Of a stretch of DNA of 64,000 nucleotides, positions 46,602-56,020 are shown one piece after another. Made by a program: the position numbers and the translations under genes. The stretch spans positions 4,672,423 through 4,736,422 of the forward strand of contig CM070515.1 in the NCBI GenBank assembly GCA_036346375.1, given 5' to 3'. A model generated the notes under the pieces. That model saw nothing but the letters and a program-made list of their open reading frames with translations, did not search any database and was not told the DNA's origin. The number at the start of each line of letters is the position of its first letter. Position 1 is the first letter of the stretch. This stretch comes from Guadua angustifolia. Its lineage: Eukaryota > Streptophyta > Magnoliopsida > Poales > Poaceae.

Positions 46602-47060
46602 TCACCAAGAAAGGTAAGCAAAAATCATAAATATCTTCCTGAACTCCAATTCTTCCAGCGCTAGCATTTGAGGACTCGCTGTCTCCCTCAATGCATTTGT
46701 TGTGACACGATAGGTTGCAGGATTTGGTGGCATTGCCCACAGAGGGCTCGGTGGGCTTCCTGAGGGAACGGGTATTCCCTGAACACGTCTTGACAGATCC
46801 CACACAGGTCTTGGGGTGGAAACATTTGTTGGAGGTGTACGAATGATCTGCTGGCTGGGGCTGTCAATCTCCATTGCCGGGACAGGAGTATCAACTTCAA
46901 TGCAGTCCTGGTTCCGCAACTCGGAAGAGATCCGATCAGATGGGTTCTCAACTGCCATCCTAGCGAGTTCGAACGACAGAGCAATCTCTAACATAACCCT
47001 CATTGTCTTGCAAACCCAAATGAGTCCGCCGGTTTGGACTCCCAGCCTCCACCCTAGCAT
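46602..47060 (-). CDS. Hypothetical Pro/Ser-rich ORF inside the MULE, 152 codons
   Basis: The ORF contains an N-terminal mostly hydrophobic part (LIWVCKTMRVMLEIALSFEL), then an acidic/Pro-rich part (DCIEVDTPVPAMEIDSP, STPRPVWDLSRR, SGSPPSPLWAMPP). No family was recognised. It lies between the SINE and the 34-35-bp array on the same strand as the other MULE genes. It may be an exon of a longer gene; the real start is unknown. Confidence 0.35.
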   Translation of the reverse strand: MLGWRLGVQTGGLIWVCKTMRVMLEIALSFELARMAVENPSDRISSELRNQDCIEVDTPVPAMEIDSPSQQIIRTPPTNVSTPRPVWDLSRRVQGIPVPSGSPPSPLWAMPPNPATYRVTTNALRETASPQMLALEELEFRKIFMIFAYLSW

Positions 47061-47144
47061 GGTTTGAGAAACCAGAAGCTATTTCATCGTTTGGCGTTAG
47101 AACTCCCATTTGAAAATCATTATGATACAGCGGCACGAAACCGC

Positions 47145-47275
47145 GTGTTGTCGTTTCAGTCTGAAATGCGGATGCAGCGTGTTGTCGTTTCAGTTTGAAA
47201 AGCGGGGTGCAGTGTGTTGCCGTCTCAGCCCGAGCAGCGTGGTGCAGAGTGTTGTCGTTTCAGTCTGATAAAGGT
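47145..47275. repeat. 34-35-bp tandem array, 4 units
   Basis: GTGTTG at 47145, 47179, 47214 and 47249. The unit is roughly GTGTTGTCGTTTCAGTCTGA then AA.GCGG.GTGCA. Its reverse complement (TCAGACTGAAACGACAACAC then .CTGCA) matches the 40-bp unit at 45171-45380. Confidence 0.85.
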
Positions 47276-47279
47276 AATA

Positions 47280-48975
47280 GGTGTGTGACAAAGCTAGTAG
47301 CTGATGTAGTATATAGGTACAGATGAAACACATCACAGAGCAGATTATGTACCAAAGTTAGGTATTACCGACTTTTGGACTCCAGATAGGCACAAAAAAC
47401 TTTTCATAAATATTGAAGTGACGTAAAGCCGATTCATTGAACCAGTGCTTCTATTCAACAGGTCTTGTGTTCGAATCCTCACATCTGCACTTTATTTTTT
47501 TATTTTTCTTATTTTTGTCTCACGCAATGAAACCCTTATAACTTTTGCTGTGAATCTCCGATTAATGCAAACTCAGTTCCTAAATTTGAGTTACTCAGTA
47601 AGGATTCAAAATATGCAATAAAAAGTTATATGTTGCTTGCAGCAAAAACTTTTAATTAGAGTTTGAATGAAAGTCACCTTTTAGGTAATATGAAGCAATT
47701 ATATGTTTCCTTGCTCCATAAATCATGAAATAAATAAAACATACCCCTGCAACCCCATAGAACCTATTTCTATGAAAAGATTCAGATTTAAATGTTTTTT
47801 GTATCAAGTATTGATTGTGTAAATACCTTAATAACATGCAAGACTCAAATGGTTAAAATATGTATCAAATGAGCTCAACAAGTGGTGAAACAAGTTTAGT
47901 TGCACTTCTGGGATAGCATAGATCACAAATATACAAAAATATTTAGACTCTTCATTAGTTTGCCCTATTTTCTCATTAGCCAAACATGCAATCGGTAAAA
48001 TGAACAAATAGCCGTAACTTTAGCAAACGGACCTTACATTCGACAAAACCAAGTTCCATGACCTTGAAATGATATTCCCTAGCTTACCATGCAAAAATAA
48101 CATCAGTTTGATCAACTTTGAGTTAAGCTCATATTAAGCCTAGATCACTATTCATTAGAAAAACACCTTGAACAAATGAGAAACATCATGAATCAACTTT
48201 AAAACACTCTTAGGATATTCCTAATAACCCTTGAAAAATGGTTAGATTATCCCTTTCGTGTAGTCGCAATCAAGAAAGAAAACTGATCCGCAATAGCGCT
48301 AAAAATGTGGTCATTAAGCCTTTTCGGCAGTCCGTAAAATATCACATATAAACATAAAGTTATGAGAAAATAGTGTAGGATCATTGTCTGATACATATTC
48401 TACCATAATCTGGAAAAATATGTTAATTATCACTCCATTTGCGTATTAATCCAATCAGAAGAAAGACCCCAAATGATCACATCAGCACAGAATCGTTATC
48501 ACTTAAGCCTCTTCGGCGGCTTATAAAATAGCTCGTCTAAACACGAACTTTAGAGGAATTGGTCCAGAAAGTTACTTCAATATATGGACAACCAAATTAT
48601 GTTAAAATATCTTAATTACTACTTAATTATCAAATAAAATACGTTAATGCAAAAACCCTAAATGATAATATAAATAAACGTAATATGTGAATAGTAAAAG
48701 CGAAGTCTTAGTCGGTGTTGCCGCAAGGCAAGAAATCATCCTATGACCATATAGTAACAGTGAATAACTTTAAATTTCAGATCTACAACATTTGCAGTTA
48801 TAATATATATATCAATCTCTCAAACCAAAAGAAGACATTGTAGCAGATCCTTAGATAATCAATCTTATTCGACACAACCATCATCACATTCAATCTTATT
48901 CAACACATCACAATAAGTCCATCACAAGATTCAAGAGTATTACTCCACAACGATAATAGTACCCATCGCCTTCTT
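47280..48975. other. MULE interior without recognised gene
   Basis: AT-rich sequence. A TTCGAATCC stretch at about 47472 resembles a tRNA B-box, but no A-box is placed correctly. The text from 47500 onward (aligned phrases on plant expression-style leader sequence, CAAACGGACC, AAGCCTCTTCGGC) has no coding potential that I can support. Confidence 0.35.
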
Positions 48976-48976
48976 A

Positions 48977-49427
48977 TAGACAATCCGGTATATCGTGCAA
49001 GCACGGGTGAACACATCGTCGAGGAACTTGGTGTTTGTTCAAATTCAGCGGCGTTCTTTGAGCATGTGCAAAGTTAACAAACCATTTCGAATGTTGGTAG
49101 AATCCTCGGTATCTTTGTTCTTGATGAAGATTGCATACTTACAAGCTTGTACTTTTGGTAGAGTTCTTCAAACTTTTTATTCTTTTTTTCTTTATCCAGT
49201 AGGTCAATCAGTAGTTTATTGTCTCTCAAGTACTCATCATAGCGGCATTTCTAGACGTAGTTGCATTCTCGATATGCTTCTCTCTTGGTGAAATGTGGGA
49301 GCATAAGATTTTGGCTGCATAAAGTACCAACCTTAAGAGTCAGGCTGTAGACAATCCGGTATATCGTGCAAGCCAGGGTGAACACATCGTCGAGGTTTCT
49401 TGGTGTTTGTTCAAATTCAGCAGCGTT
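48977..49427. repeat. Direct repeat of ~79 bp, offset 371 bp
   Basis: 48977-49055 and 49348-49427 both read TAGACAATCCGGTATATCGT ... GAACACATCGTCGAGG ... TTGGTGTTTGTTCAAATTCA. On the minus strand both encode NAAEFEQTP; in the second copy the frame continues as RNLDDVFTLACTIYRIVY. A small difference at GAGGAAC/GAGGTTTC changes the frame in the first copy. It may be a partly duplicated exon of a MULE gene. Confidence 0.75.
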
Positions 49428-49540
49428 GCAGAGCATCAAATTGAAGTAAGAACAAAACTACATGCAAAAGAACAGGAAAAAGTCTCATACCAACACGCCT
49501 TTGTATTTCTTCTCGCCTCTTTTTTTGGGACTTCATCACG

Positions 49541-50561
49541 TTAGTAATGGATTACTAGCAAGGTCCATGGATCCCAGTTCACATGCTGTGTGGTCAGTAG
49601 GTCGATGTCGGAGACAACACGCTCGTAGCTGATGTGGTCACTCGTCGGTGACCATTGAAGCCGTGCGTGTATCCAACGGTACCCCATTGTAGGGCGAGTG
49701 GCCTCCGGTATGTCATCATCGATGACAACAGGGTAGTACCTCCTACGGAAACCCGTCCGAGAGATCGGAAGGTACTCCCAACTCCACATCTGTAGGAGTT
49801 GCACGCATCCGGTAATAGTGCCCTTCGGAGTCTGGCGACGGCATGCGTAGCACAATCCATGGTAGGTGTCCGCCAGGACCGCAGATCCCCAGCTGTACGC
49901 CGGGATGGCATCAGGGTTCATAGCCATCTCACGAGCAAGGCCCACGATGTGCGGGAAGATCACGTCCCCTGCGGTGCTCGTGAACATAATACCACCCAGC
50001 AAGGTGTACAAGTACACTTCATAATGGCGCCCCACGGTATCTGCGTCGGCATCAGGTGGGCATGGACCGTACTCCTGCAATGCCTGTAGCCAAGTCTTCG
50101 AGACACCATTGTCCTTGTGTTCGTACGGGACACCGAACCTGCATTGATTCCGGAGTAAGAGAGTCGATAGTACCGCTCACATTACGAGCACGAACTAAGG
50201 AGTGCATGTAATACCAGTGCACGATGTAGTGCTGCCACTACTGTCTGTTGGGCCGAGGAATAACCAACGTCTGTCCCCTAATGGGCAGGCCCATTAGCAT
50301 GGCCACATCCTTCAGAGTGATGGCCATCTCACCGGTCGGTAGGTGAAAGGTGTGTGTCTCCGGCCGCCATCGGTCGACGAGACCAGTAAGAAGTGCACGA
50401 TCAATGATCGGGATGGGTGTGCTCAAGCTTCCTCCGAGCTGAGCCCCATCCATGAGAAGCGCAAACGGTAGTAGACCTGCACGAGCTAGTGGAATGTGGA
50501 ACCGAGGGTCGAGCTTCTTTATCTTGTGGGACGACCGCATAAGAGAGGGGCAATCAAACAT
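49541..50561 (-). CDS. Plant mobile domain (PMD) protein, at least two exons
   Basis: First exon (ATG at 50561 to about 50240): DPRFHIPLARAGLLPFALL, then the PMD hallmark VDRWRPETHTFHLPTGEM, then LKDVAMLMGLPIRG. Second exon (from about 50138, after acceptor AATGCAG): FGVPYEHKD, KTWLQALQEYGPCPP, VYLYTLLGGIMF, SWGSAVLADTYHGLCYAC, GCVQLLQMWSWEYLPI, WDPW. The ORF ends at 49541, but a GT donor just after WDPWTLL suggests further exons downstream. PMD (also called plant aminotransferase-like) proteins include MAIN/MAIL1 and many copies carried by MULE and gypsy elements. The job of transposon-borne copies is not established. It lies immediately downstream of the transposase on the same strand, within the MULE. 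Whether it is still functional is unclear. Confidence 0.8.
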
Positions 50562-50851
50562 TAACGAAAGCGGTTATTTGTCTTGCAACGGCGATCACGG
50601 GTAATTAATATGCTAATCGTCGTACCATATTTCCTGCGAAAATTGCCCTCGCACGATGTGGAGCATCGACTGCCTCGGTAAGAAGCTCTGGGACTGTAAT
50701 GGCCGCCATGACGTGCTGCTCAAACGGTGGATACGTCAGATACGAGTACATTTACAAAAACAGGATGTAGCATAGGTACAATACCATCAAATAAAGGTTA
50801 ATTTCCATACATGCAAAATACATATACAAGTTCATTAGCAATACATGCAAA

Positions 50852-53489
50852 CTATGTACTAGGTGGATTGGGACACCTCCTACGATCGTGTCCAGGTTGT
50901 TTACATAGTTTGCACTTGCGCAAACCGTCTACCGCATCAGCCGCGTCCATGTCACCTTGAAATCTGGTGCCCCTTGGCCTCCCATGTTGAGTGCGTTTAG
51001 TCGCGGGATATGGTTTCCAGATAGGACCGTCCATAATCTTGTAGTTCGCTCCGATTGTGAACGAACTCATCTTCGGACGCCAAGTGTTCTTCAAGGCATG
51101 TGCGGTGTAGTAAGGCGAGATGTACTGTGATGCATCGTTTCCACCCATATCGCGACATGCGGCCAACACATGAGAGCACGGAATGTGCTGAAGCTTCGGC
51201 TTGTTGCACGTGCACGTCACTTCCTCACCCCCCAGCTGGCATTGCTGCACGGTGTCCCCCGCGAGATACCCGGATGCATGTTTGCGCTTGCACATGACCT
51301 CGAATTTATGCGTGCCCAAGTCATAAATCCTTGTGCGGTGGAAATGCGCCTTCCTCCTCCTCTCCGCGAGGATCTTCTCCACTCTTGGTGCGTACATCGT
51401 GTCGCAAGCCTCGGCCGCGTTACCGCGGTCTCGAAAGTAATCAGCCGCCCGGTAGAATGTGAGCTCAATGATTGAACACAATGGAAGAGCGCGCACACCC
51501 TTCAGGACGTTGTTGAATGCCTCCGCTATGTTCGTTGTCATAATGTTGTACCTGCGATGGTGTATGTGAGGTAGTGTGCATACGAAATAAGGAGTGAACA
51601 GATTTGTGTGAACTTATGGTTCATGTATACCTCGCTCCGTTCGTGTCGTGGAGTAGTGCCCACCGCTCCGCCGCTTCCCGCGATCCACCGGCGAAGGTGG
51701 GCGAGTCCGAGATACCACGGTCTGACCTCCCACCATTTGTGAATGGAGGTGCACCTCCTGGGATTGATCGTCCTCCATCATCTTCCGTGTGCTCTCGTTC
51801 AGCTGCGTCCATATCGCGTTGAACTTGTGTGCTTGGTTCTGCATGCACATAGCTTTGAATCTCTTCACGAGTGCCTTGTTCTTGTACCTTGTGTATGTGT
51901 TCGCGCCAAGGTGGCGCATGCACCATCTTCTCGACATCGGGCGGTTAAATCCGAGGAGGACGTGCTGCGTCGTGCATGACATCCAACGCGTCGCAGAGAC
52001 CCTTGTTCTGTCGAGACAACACATACACGCTCCCGGTACCCACGACCGCTCTTGAGGAGAGTTAGGAACCACGACCAACTATCGTTGTTCTCGCTCTCGA
52101 CGACAAATAATGCCACCGGAGGATTTGGTTACTTGCATCGCCAGCCGAAAAGCGGTAAGTAGCGTCCGTGGAACTTCCGCTAAGGAACGCCCCGCCCACG
52201 CATATGACTGGTCTGCAATACCTGAAAGCTTCGATGCATTGCCCGAATGACCAGAATATCCTTAGGAGGTACCGGTGGCCCGAGCTGATGGACCCGTCTT
52301 CCAGCATGACGGGCTCATCGGCCACTGCGAATCGAGTGCCCGGGTTCGTCATGGTGATCTTCTGCAGCAACCTAGGGGCATAGTTGAAAGACTCCTCGAA
52401 TCCCCCGAACAACATCTTCAATGCCTTCTGCTTCGCTCTCCATGCCGTATGGTACGTGATGACCATCCCAGTTCTAGTCTGGACCTCCTCGATAATTTTA
52501 CGAGGAGTCATCCCTATGTCGGTTCCAACAATGGTCACGAGGAGCTGAGCTATGAACCTCGCGTCCACAAGTCGATTCATGTTCCTTATGGACTCCTCCG
52601 TGCACGTATGAGGCCTATTTCTACTTATGACAAAGTAGTCCTCGTGCTTGGGTCTGTGAACCCGTACGTAGAAGGGACAATCCGGGAACTTCGTGCACCT
52701 CACCTCATACGAGGAGGGCTCCGACCGGAGACGAGTGTGCTCCCGTCTTGTCGTGACGGCATAGTTGCTAAGAAAGTGAATGGCCTCCGCCTTGTTACGG
52801 AAACGTTGGCCAGTTTGGACATCGTTCTGGGAGTACCCCCATGCGGATATGTTACTGTAATCCGCTATGGTACAGTCCAGCTGACCCATGGCTCGAAAGT
52901 ACTGTATAGCCGGTGTCGGGTCATCATTGTCCGCCGCTTCTTCATCCCCGCTTCCGCCGTCGTCATCATCCATGCTTTCCCCATCCACCGCCGCCACATC
53001 TGCTTCTTCTTCGCCTGCACCCGATGTCCCCTCCCCTGCAACGGCTGCTTCAGGTGGAGCATGTGATATGTCATGTTCTTGTGCTCGGGAACTAGAGGCA
53101 ACCTCCCGGCTGTGCCGTGCCAATATCTCCACGTACACTCCTACCTCGAAACTCTCTTCACCCGCTTTGCGGACATACAAAGCCCACGCGCTTTCATTCC
53201 GTAACGGGAAGAGCGTGTGCACAACCATCGAGCTGTTCGGGACAAACCGTGGACGAACCCCTTCGAGACGAACTCTATGCGTGTCAAGGTTCACACCCAG
53301 TAGGGCGACGACATGTGATTTCAGCTCCCACAGTTCATTTGGGGTGGCTATTATGCTATCTACGTGCAGACAGTTCTCAATGCTCACGACTCTCCCGTTC
53401 AAAACAACGGGTCGTTCTCCAAAATATATTTTAACAGTATGTCCATCTGCTGCGCATATATTCAAAGCAATTACACACAAAATATTCAA
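50852..53489 (-). pseudogene. MURA/MuDR-type transposase, frameshifted
   Basis: The largest open segment, 53489 down to about 52200, has DGHTVKIYFGERPVV, an acidic linker (ESMDDDDGGSGDEE), the MuDR N-terminal domain (FRNKAEAIHFLSNYAV ... CPFYVRVHR ... HTC), and the start of the MULE catalytic domain (CIEAFRYCRPVICVGGAFL). The position that is Asp in the usual VDGT motif is Gly here. Downstream the match jumps frames several times: VESENNDSWSWFLTLL near 52060-52116, WCMRHLGANTY near 51910, and WALLHDTNGARY near 51640. The final exon 50852-51541 is intact and contains AEAFNNVLKG, the SWIM zinc finger CTCNKPKLQHIPCSH, and a CCHC knuckle CKLCKQPGHDRRRC. At least three indels make it inactive. Confidence 0.93.
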
Positions 53490-53689
53490 GATTAAACTAT
53501 ATGATTACACAATTGCACTAATTTCACTAAGTAATATTTTTATAATTACACAAAATATTCAGTCTTAAATCTGTGAAGATCTCATTTTTCATCATGATCA
53601 CAATCCAGTGATTTTAATAAAATATTACAACTGCAGTCCATTTACAAAAATTAAATTATCCTTACAAGTTCTTCCTAGTTCTTCATGTT

Positions 53690-54340
53690 TCCGATTTTTC
53701 AAAAATAACAAATGAAGTTAAATAATTTTTATAATTTTACATAATGTTACTTAGTCAATTATGAAGCTATAATAAAACTTTTGGATCGTTATAACACCCT
53801 ATAGAATTTATAAATTTCTGACAATGTTTCTGTCCTATTTATGTTATTCCTGTTTTTTATTTTTTACAAATAACAAATAACATTCAATAAGTTTTAAATT
53901 TTTATGTAATGGTAATGATTCAATTATAAAGCTCTCATAAAAACTATGGATTGTGTTCACGCTCCACAACATTAATTAAATTCTGAGAATAATACTGTAC
54001 CAATTATGTTCATTCTGTTCAACATTTTTTAAAAATAACAGATGAAGTTACATAATTTTGATAATTTTACAGAGTGGTGCAGAGTCGGCTATGAATCTGC
54101 CTTGAAAATTATGGATTTTTTTCACACTCCATAAAATCGATAAAATTCTTACAATCATTATGTCCCACTAATGTTTATTTCTTTTCATAATTCTTATATT
54201 TAACAAATTAGGTTACATTATTTTTTGCATTTCACAGAATGGCACTGAGTCCATTATTAATCTCTCATAATAATTTGGATCATTATCGCACTCTACAAAA
54301 TTTAACTGATTCTTCAAATTTAACCGTCCTCATAATATTT
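53690..54340. repeat. ~165-bp tandem array, 4 units, in the transposase leader
   Basis: The marker TGGAT lies at 53782, 53947, 54112 and 54276, i.e. periods of 165, 165 and 164. Each unit has ATAACA(A/G)AT.A.TT, ATTTTTATAATTTTAC, CTC(A/C)..AAAACT-like, TGGAT, CTCCA.AA.ATT, and TTCTGA.AAT. Strongly AT-rich, copies diverged to about 70% by eye. Confidence 0.85.
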
Positions 54341-54922
54341 GCAATAATTCGAAGGACGTACTTACATAAACTATTTTTCGTTCCAACTTATCATCCTAAC
54401 ATTCGAACTATGTCAACAAATATTATACGATACTACTGTGCTAGAGTAATTAGAGGACGAACATACCTTATATGTTGTACAATGCCAATAAATTCCTCCG
54501 TCGATTCCTCAACATTATCTTCCCTCACCTCTTCTACAAATAAATTATAAACTGTGAGTCGCTAATTTTAACTATTTTCTACTAGCACGGTCTACTAAAA
54601 TTTGCTAAATCATTAGTATCGTCATACTTTTTACAATACCGTACTAATTAATTACTTCCGTCATACTAATTATAATACCATGCGAACAAACAATATCATG
54701 CTACTACTTTGTTGTAATACGAACGTACTACCTTTTCCTAATACGAATTAAAAGAGCGAACATACCTTTTAATCAACCACAAAACCAATCTCTGCAAAAA
54801 CCAAAAAATTAATAGCACACCTAATCAAGCACCATAACAAGGAAATTTTCAGGCTCCAAACCACTCTCCCGACTCACCTGCTTTCAAAACAATGCAATGC
54901 CCTTCCTCTCTCGCTGCCTCCT

Positions 54923-54932
54923 CCATTTATAG
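54923..54932 (-). promoter_or_regulatory. Probable TATA box of the MULE transposase transcript
   Basis: On the minus strand CTATAAATGG is followed by purine-rich leader GAGGAGGCAGCGAGAG. It sits about 760 bp inside the right end and upstream of the transposase. If used, transcription starts near 54900 and the 165-bp array is within the leader or first intron. Confidence 0.5.
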
Positions 54933-55248
54933 TGCGAAAAACGAACGCGAAGCGCTAATCACGGCAGACAGCGCAAATTTCATCTGTCTCATCCCCGTCC
55001 TTGCCTTCTCTTTTCCTCACATGCAGGCATCTTTGCTTTATTCACGGGAAAGCATCTCTGGCGCTGGGGAAGAAATGAGCACGCAAAGCAAAGCAATGCA
55101 TTCAAACGTTTCAGTCCGGGGCCTGTTTTGCAGCATTGACGCGTGTTAAAAAGAACCGGGGCCGTGCTATGCAATACAACGCGTGTGCTCACCTGTCCAA
55201 TTAAGCGAGATTCTGCATGCGGGTGGAACTAATTTTGCTCACTGATTT

Positions 55249-55371
55249 GCATGCGGTGGGACCCAACAGATTTCTCTGCATGCACAAGAAGCAAAGTGCC
55301 AAATCATGCATGCGGGTGGGACCCAACGGATTTCTTTGCATGCCATGCAATAAAGCAAAGCGCCAAATCAG
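55249..55371. repeat. Two tandem ~60-bp units near the MULE right end
   Basis: Units start at 55249 and 55308 with GCATGCGG.TGGGACCCAAC and end AAGCAAAG.GCCAAATCA. A partial copy (GCATGCGGGTGGAACTAA) precedes them at about 55215. GCATGC occurs repeatedly. Confidence 0.8.
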
Positions 55372-55447
55372 TCTTGTTTGCATCCGCGCGCAGAGAAGCA
55401 AAAGCAAAGCACGGACGGACAGCATCTCTGGTTGCATGCGGAAGTAC

Positions 55448-55695
55448 CACAGGCCATTCCCGGGTTTGGTGAATCCGGTAATGGGGTGGGCCCCCCATTA
55501 CCGGAATTGGTGTTTACAAATACGCCTTTTCCGGTTTTCGTGATTCCAAATACCTGTTAAACGGATTTCTGAGAACCGGTATACAGTATTTGTAAACCTG
55601 TACTCCGGTAATGACTGTGTTTTTTGTAAATACACGAATGTATTGTATCAATTTTTAAATACGGATCAACACTTGTACTGTATACAAAAATTTCC
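55448..55695 (-). repeat. MULE right terminal inverted repeat
   Basis: Inverted partner of 43049-43290. It differs from the left copy by a few small indels and substitutions, mostly around the ACCGG motifs. Confidence 0.95.
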
Positions 55696-55705
55696 TAAAA
55701 TTCAT

Positions 55706-56020
55706 AGGTTCCAAATTCCAAATAGGCCATATCTCGTAATTTTTTACCTTGTATTTGAATAATAGTATTGGCAGTCCATATCTCAACTGAACATTGCGTA
55801 GTAATATTACAATCTACATGTTGCATTCTTACTGTATATATACCCATGTGAATTCGAACAATTCCACAACGCAAATCCTAATTACTTACCCGGCAAATAA
55901 CCAATTTAGTGTGAAAATAGTTACATGTGCACGCACCCTTTCTAAGCACAAAGGCCTAATTAACCTTCCAAAAACAGCACATCCAAATCCAACTAAGTTC
56001 ACCGTGCACGTACGTACTTG
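55706..56020. other. Intergenic, 3' flank of the pectinesterase gene
   Basis: AT-rich, no ORF supported. The 3' UTR of the minus-strand pectinesterase should extend into it. Confidence 0.45.

Larger units (their letters stand above)
43049..55695. mobile_element. Complete Mutator-like element (MULE), 12,647 bp
   Basis: Both termini start GGAAATTTTTGTATACAG reading inward and continue as inverted repeats for about 245 bp. The element is flanked by a perfect 10-bp direct repeat TAAAATTCAT at 43039-43048 and 55696-55705, within the 8-11 bp range of MULE duplications. Inside, on the minus strand, are a MURA-type transposase pseudogene, a plant mobile domain gene, a 152-codon ORF, a tandem-repeat protein and a GRF-type zinc-finger pseudogene, plus tandem arrays and a SINE. 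Termini plus MuDR-class transposase make the classification firm. The transposase is broken, so mobility would need help in trans. Confidence 0.95.

Noticed and set aside
47440..47500. Possible tRNA or second SINE (TTCGAATCC B-box-like word)
   Set aside because: No properly spaced A-box, no cloverleaf and no flanking duplication seen.
52275..53568. Long plus-strand ORFs of 226-263 codons over the transposase
   Set aside because: They are antisense shadows of the MURA frame, whose domain matches lie on the minus strand.
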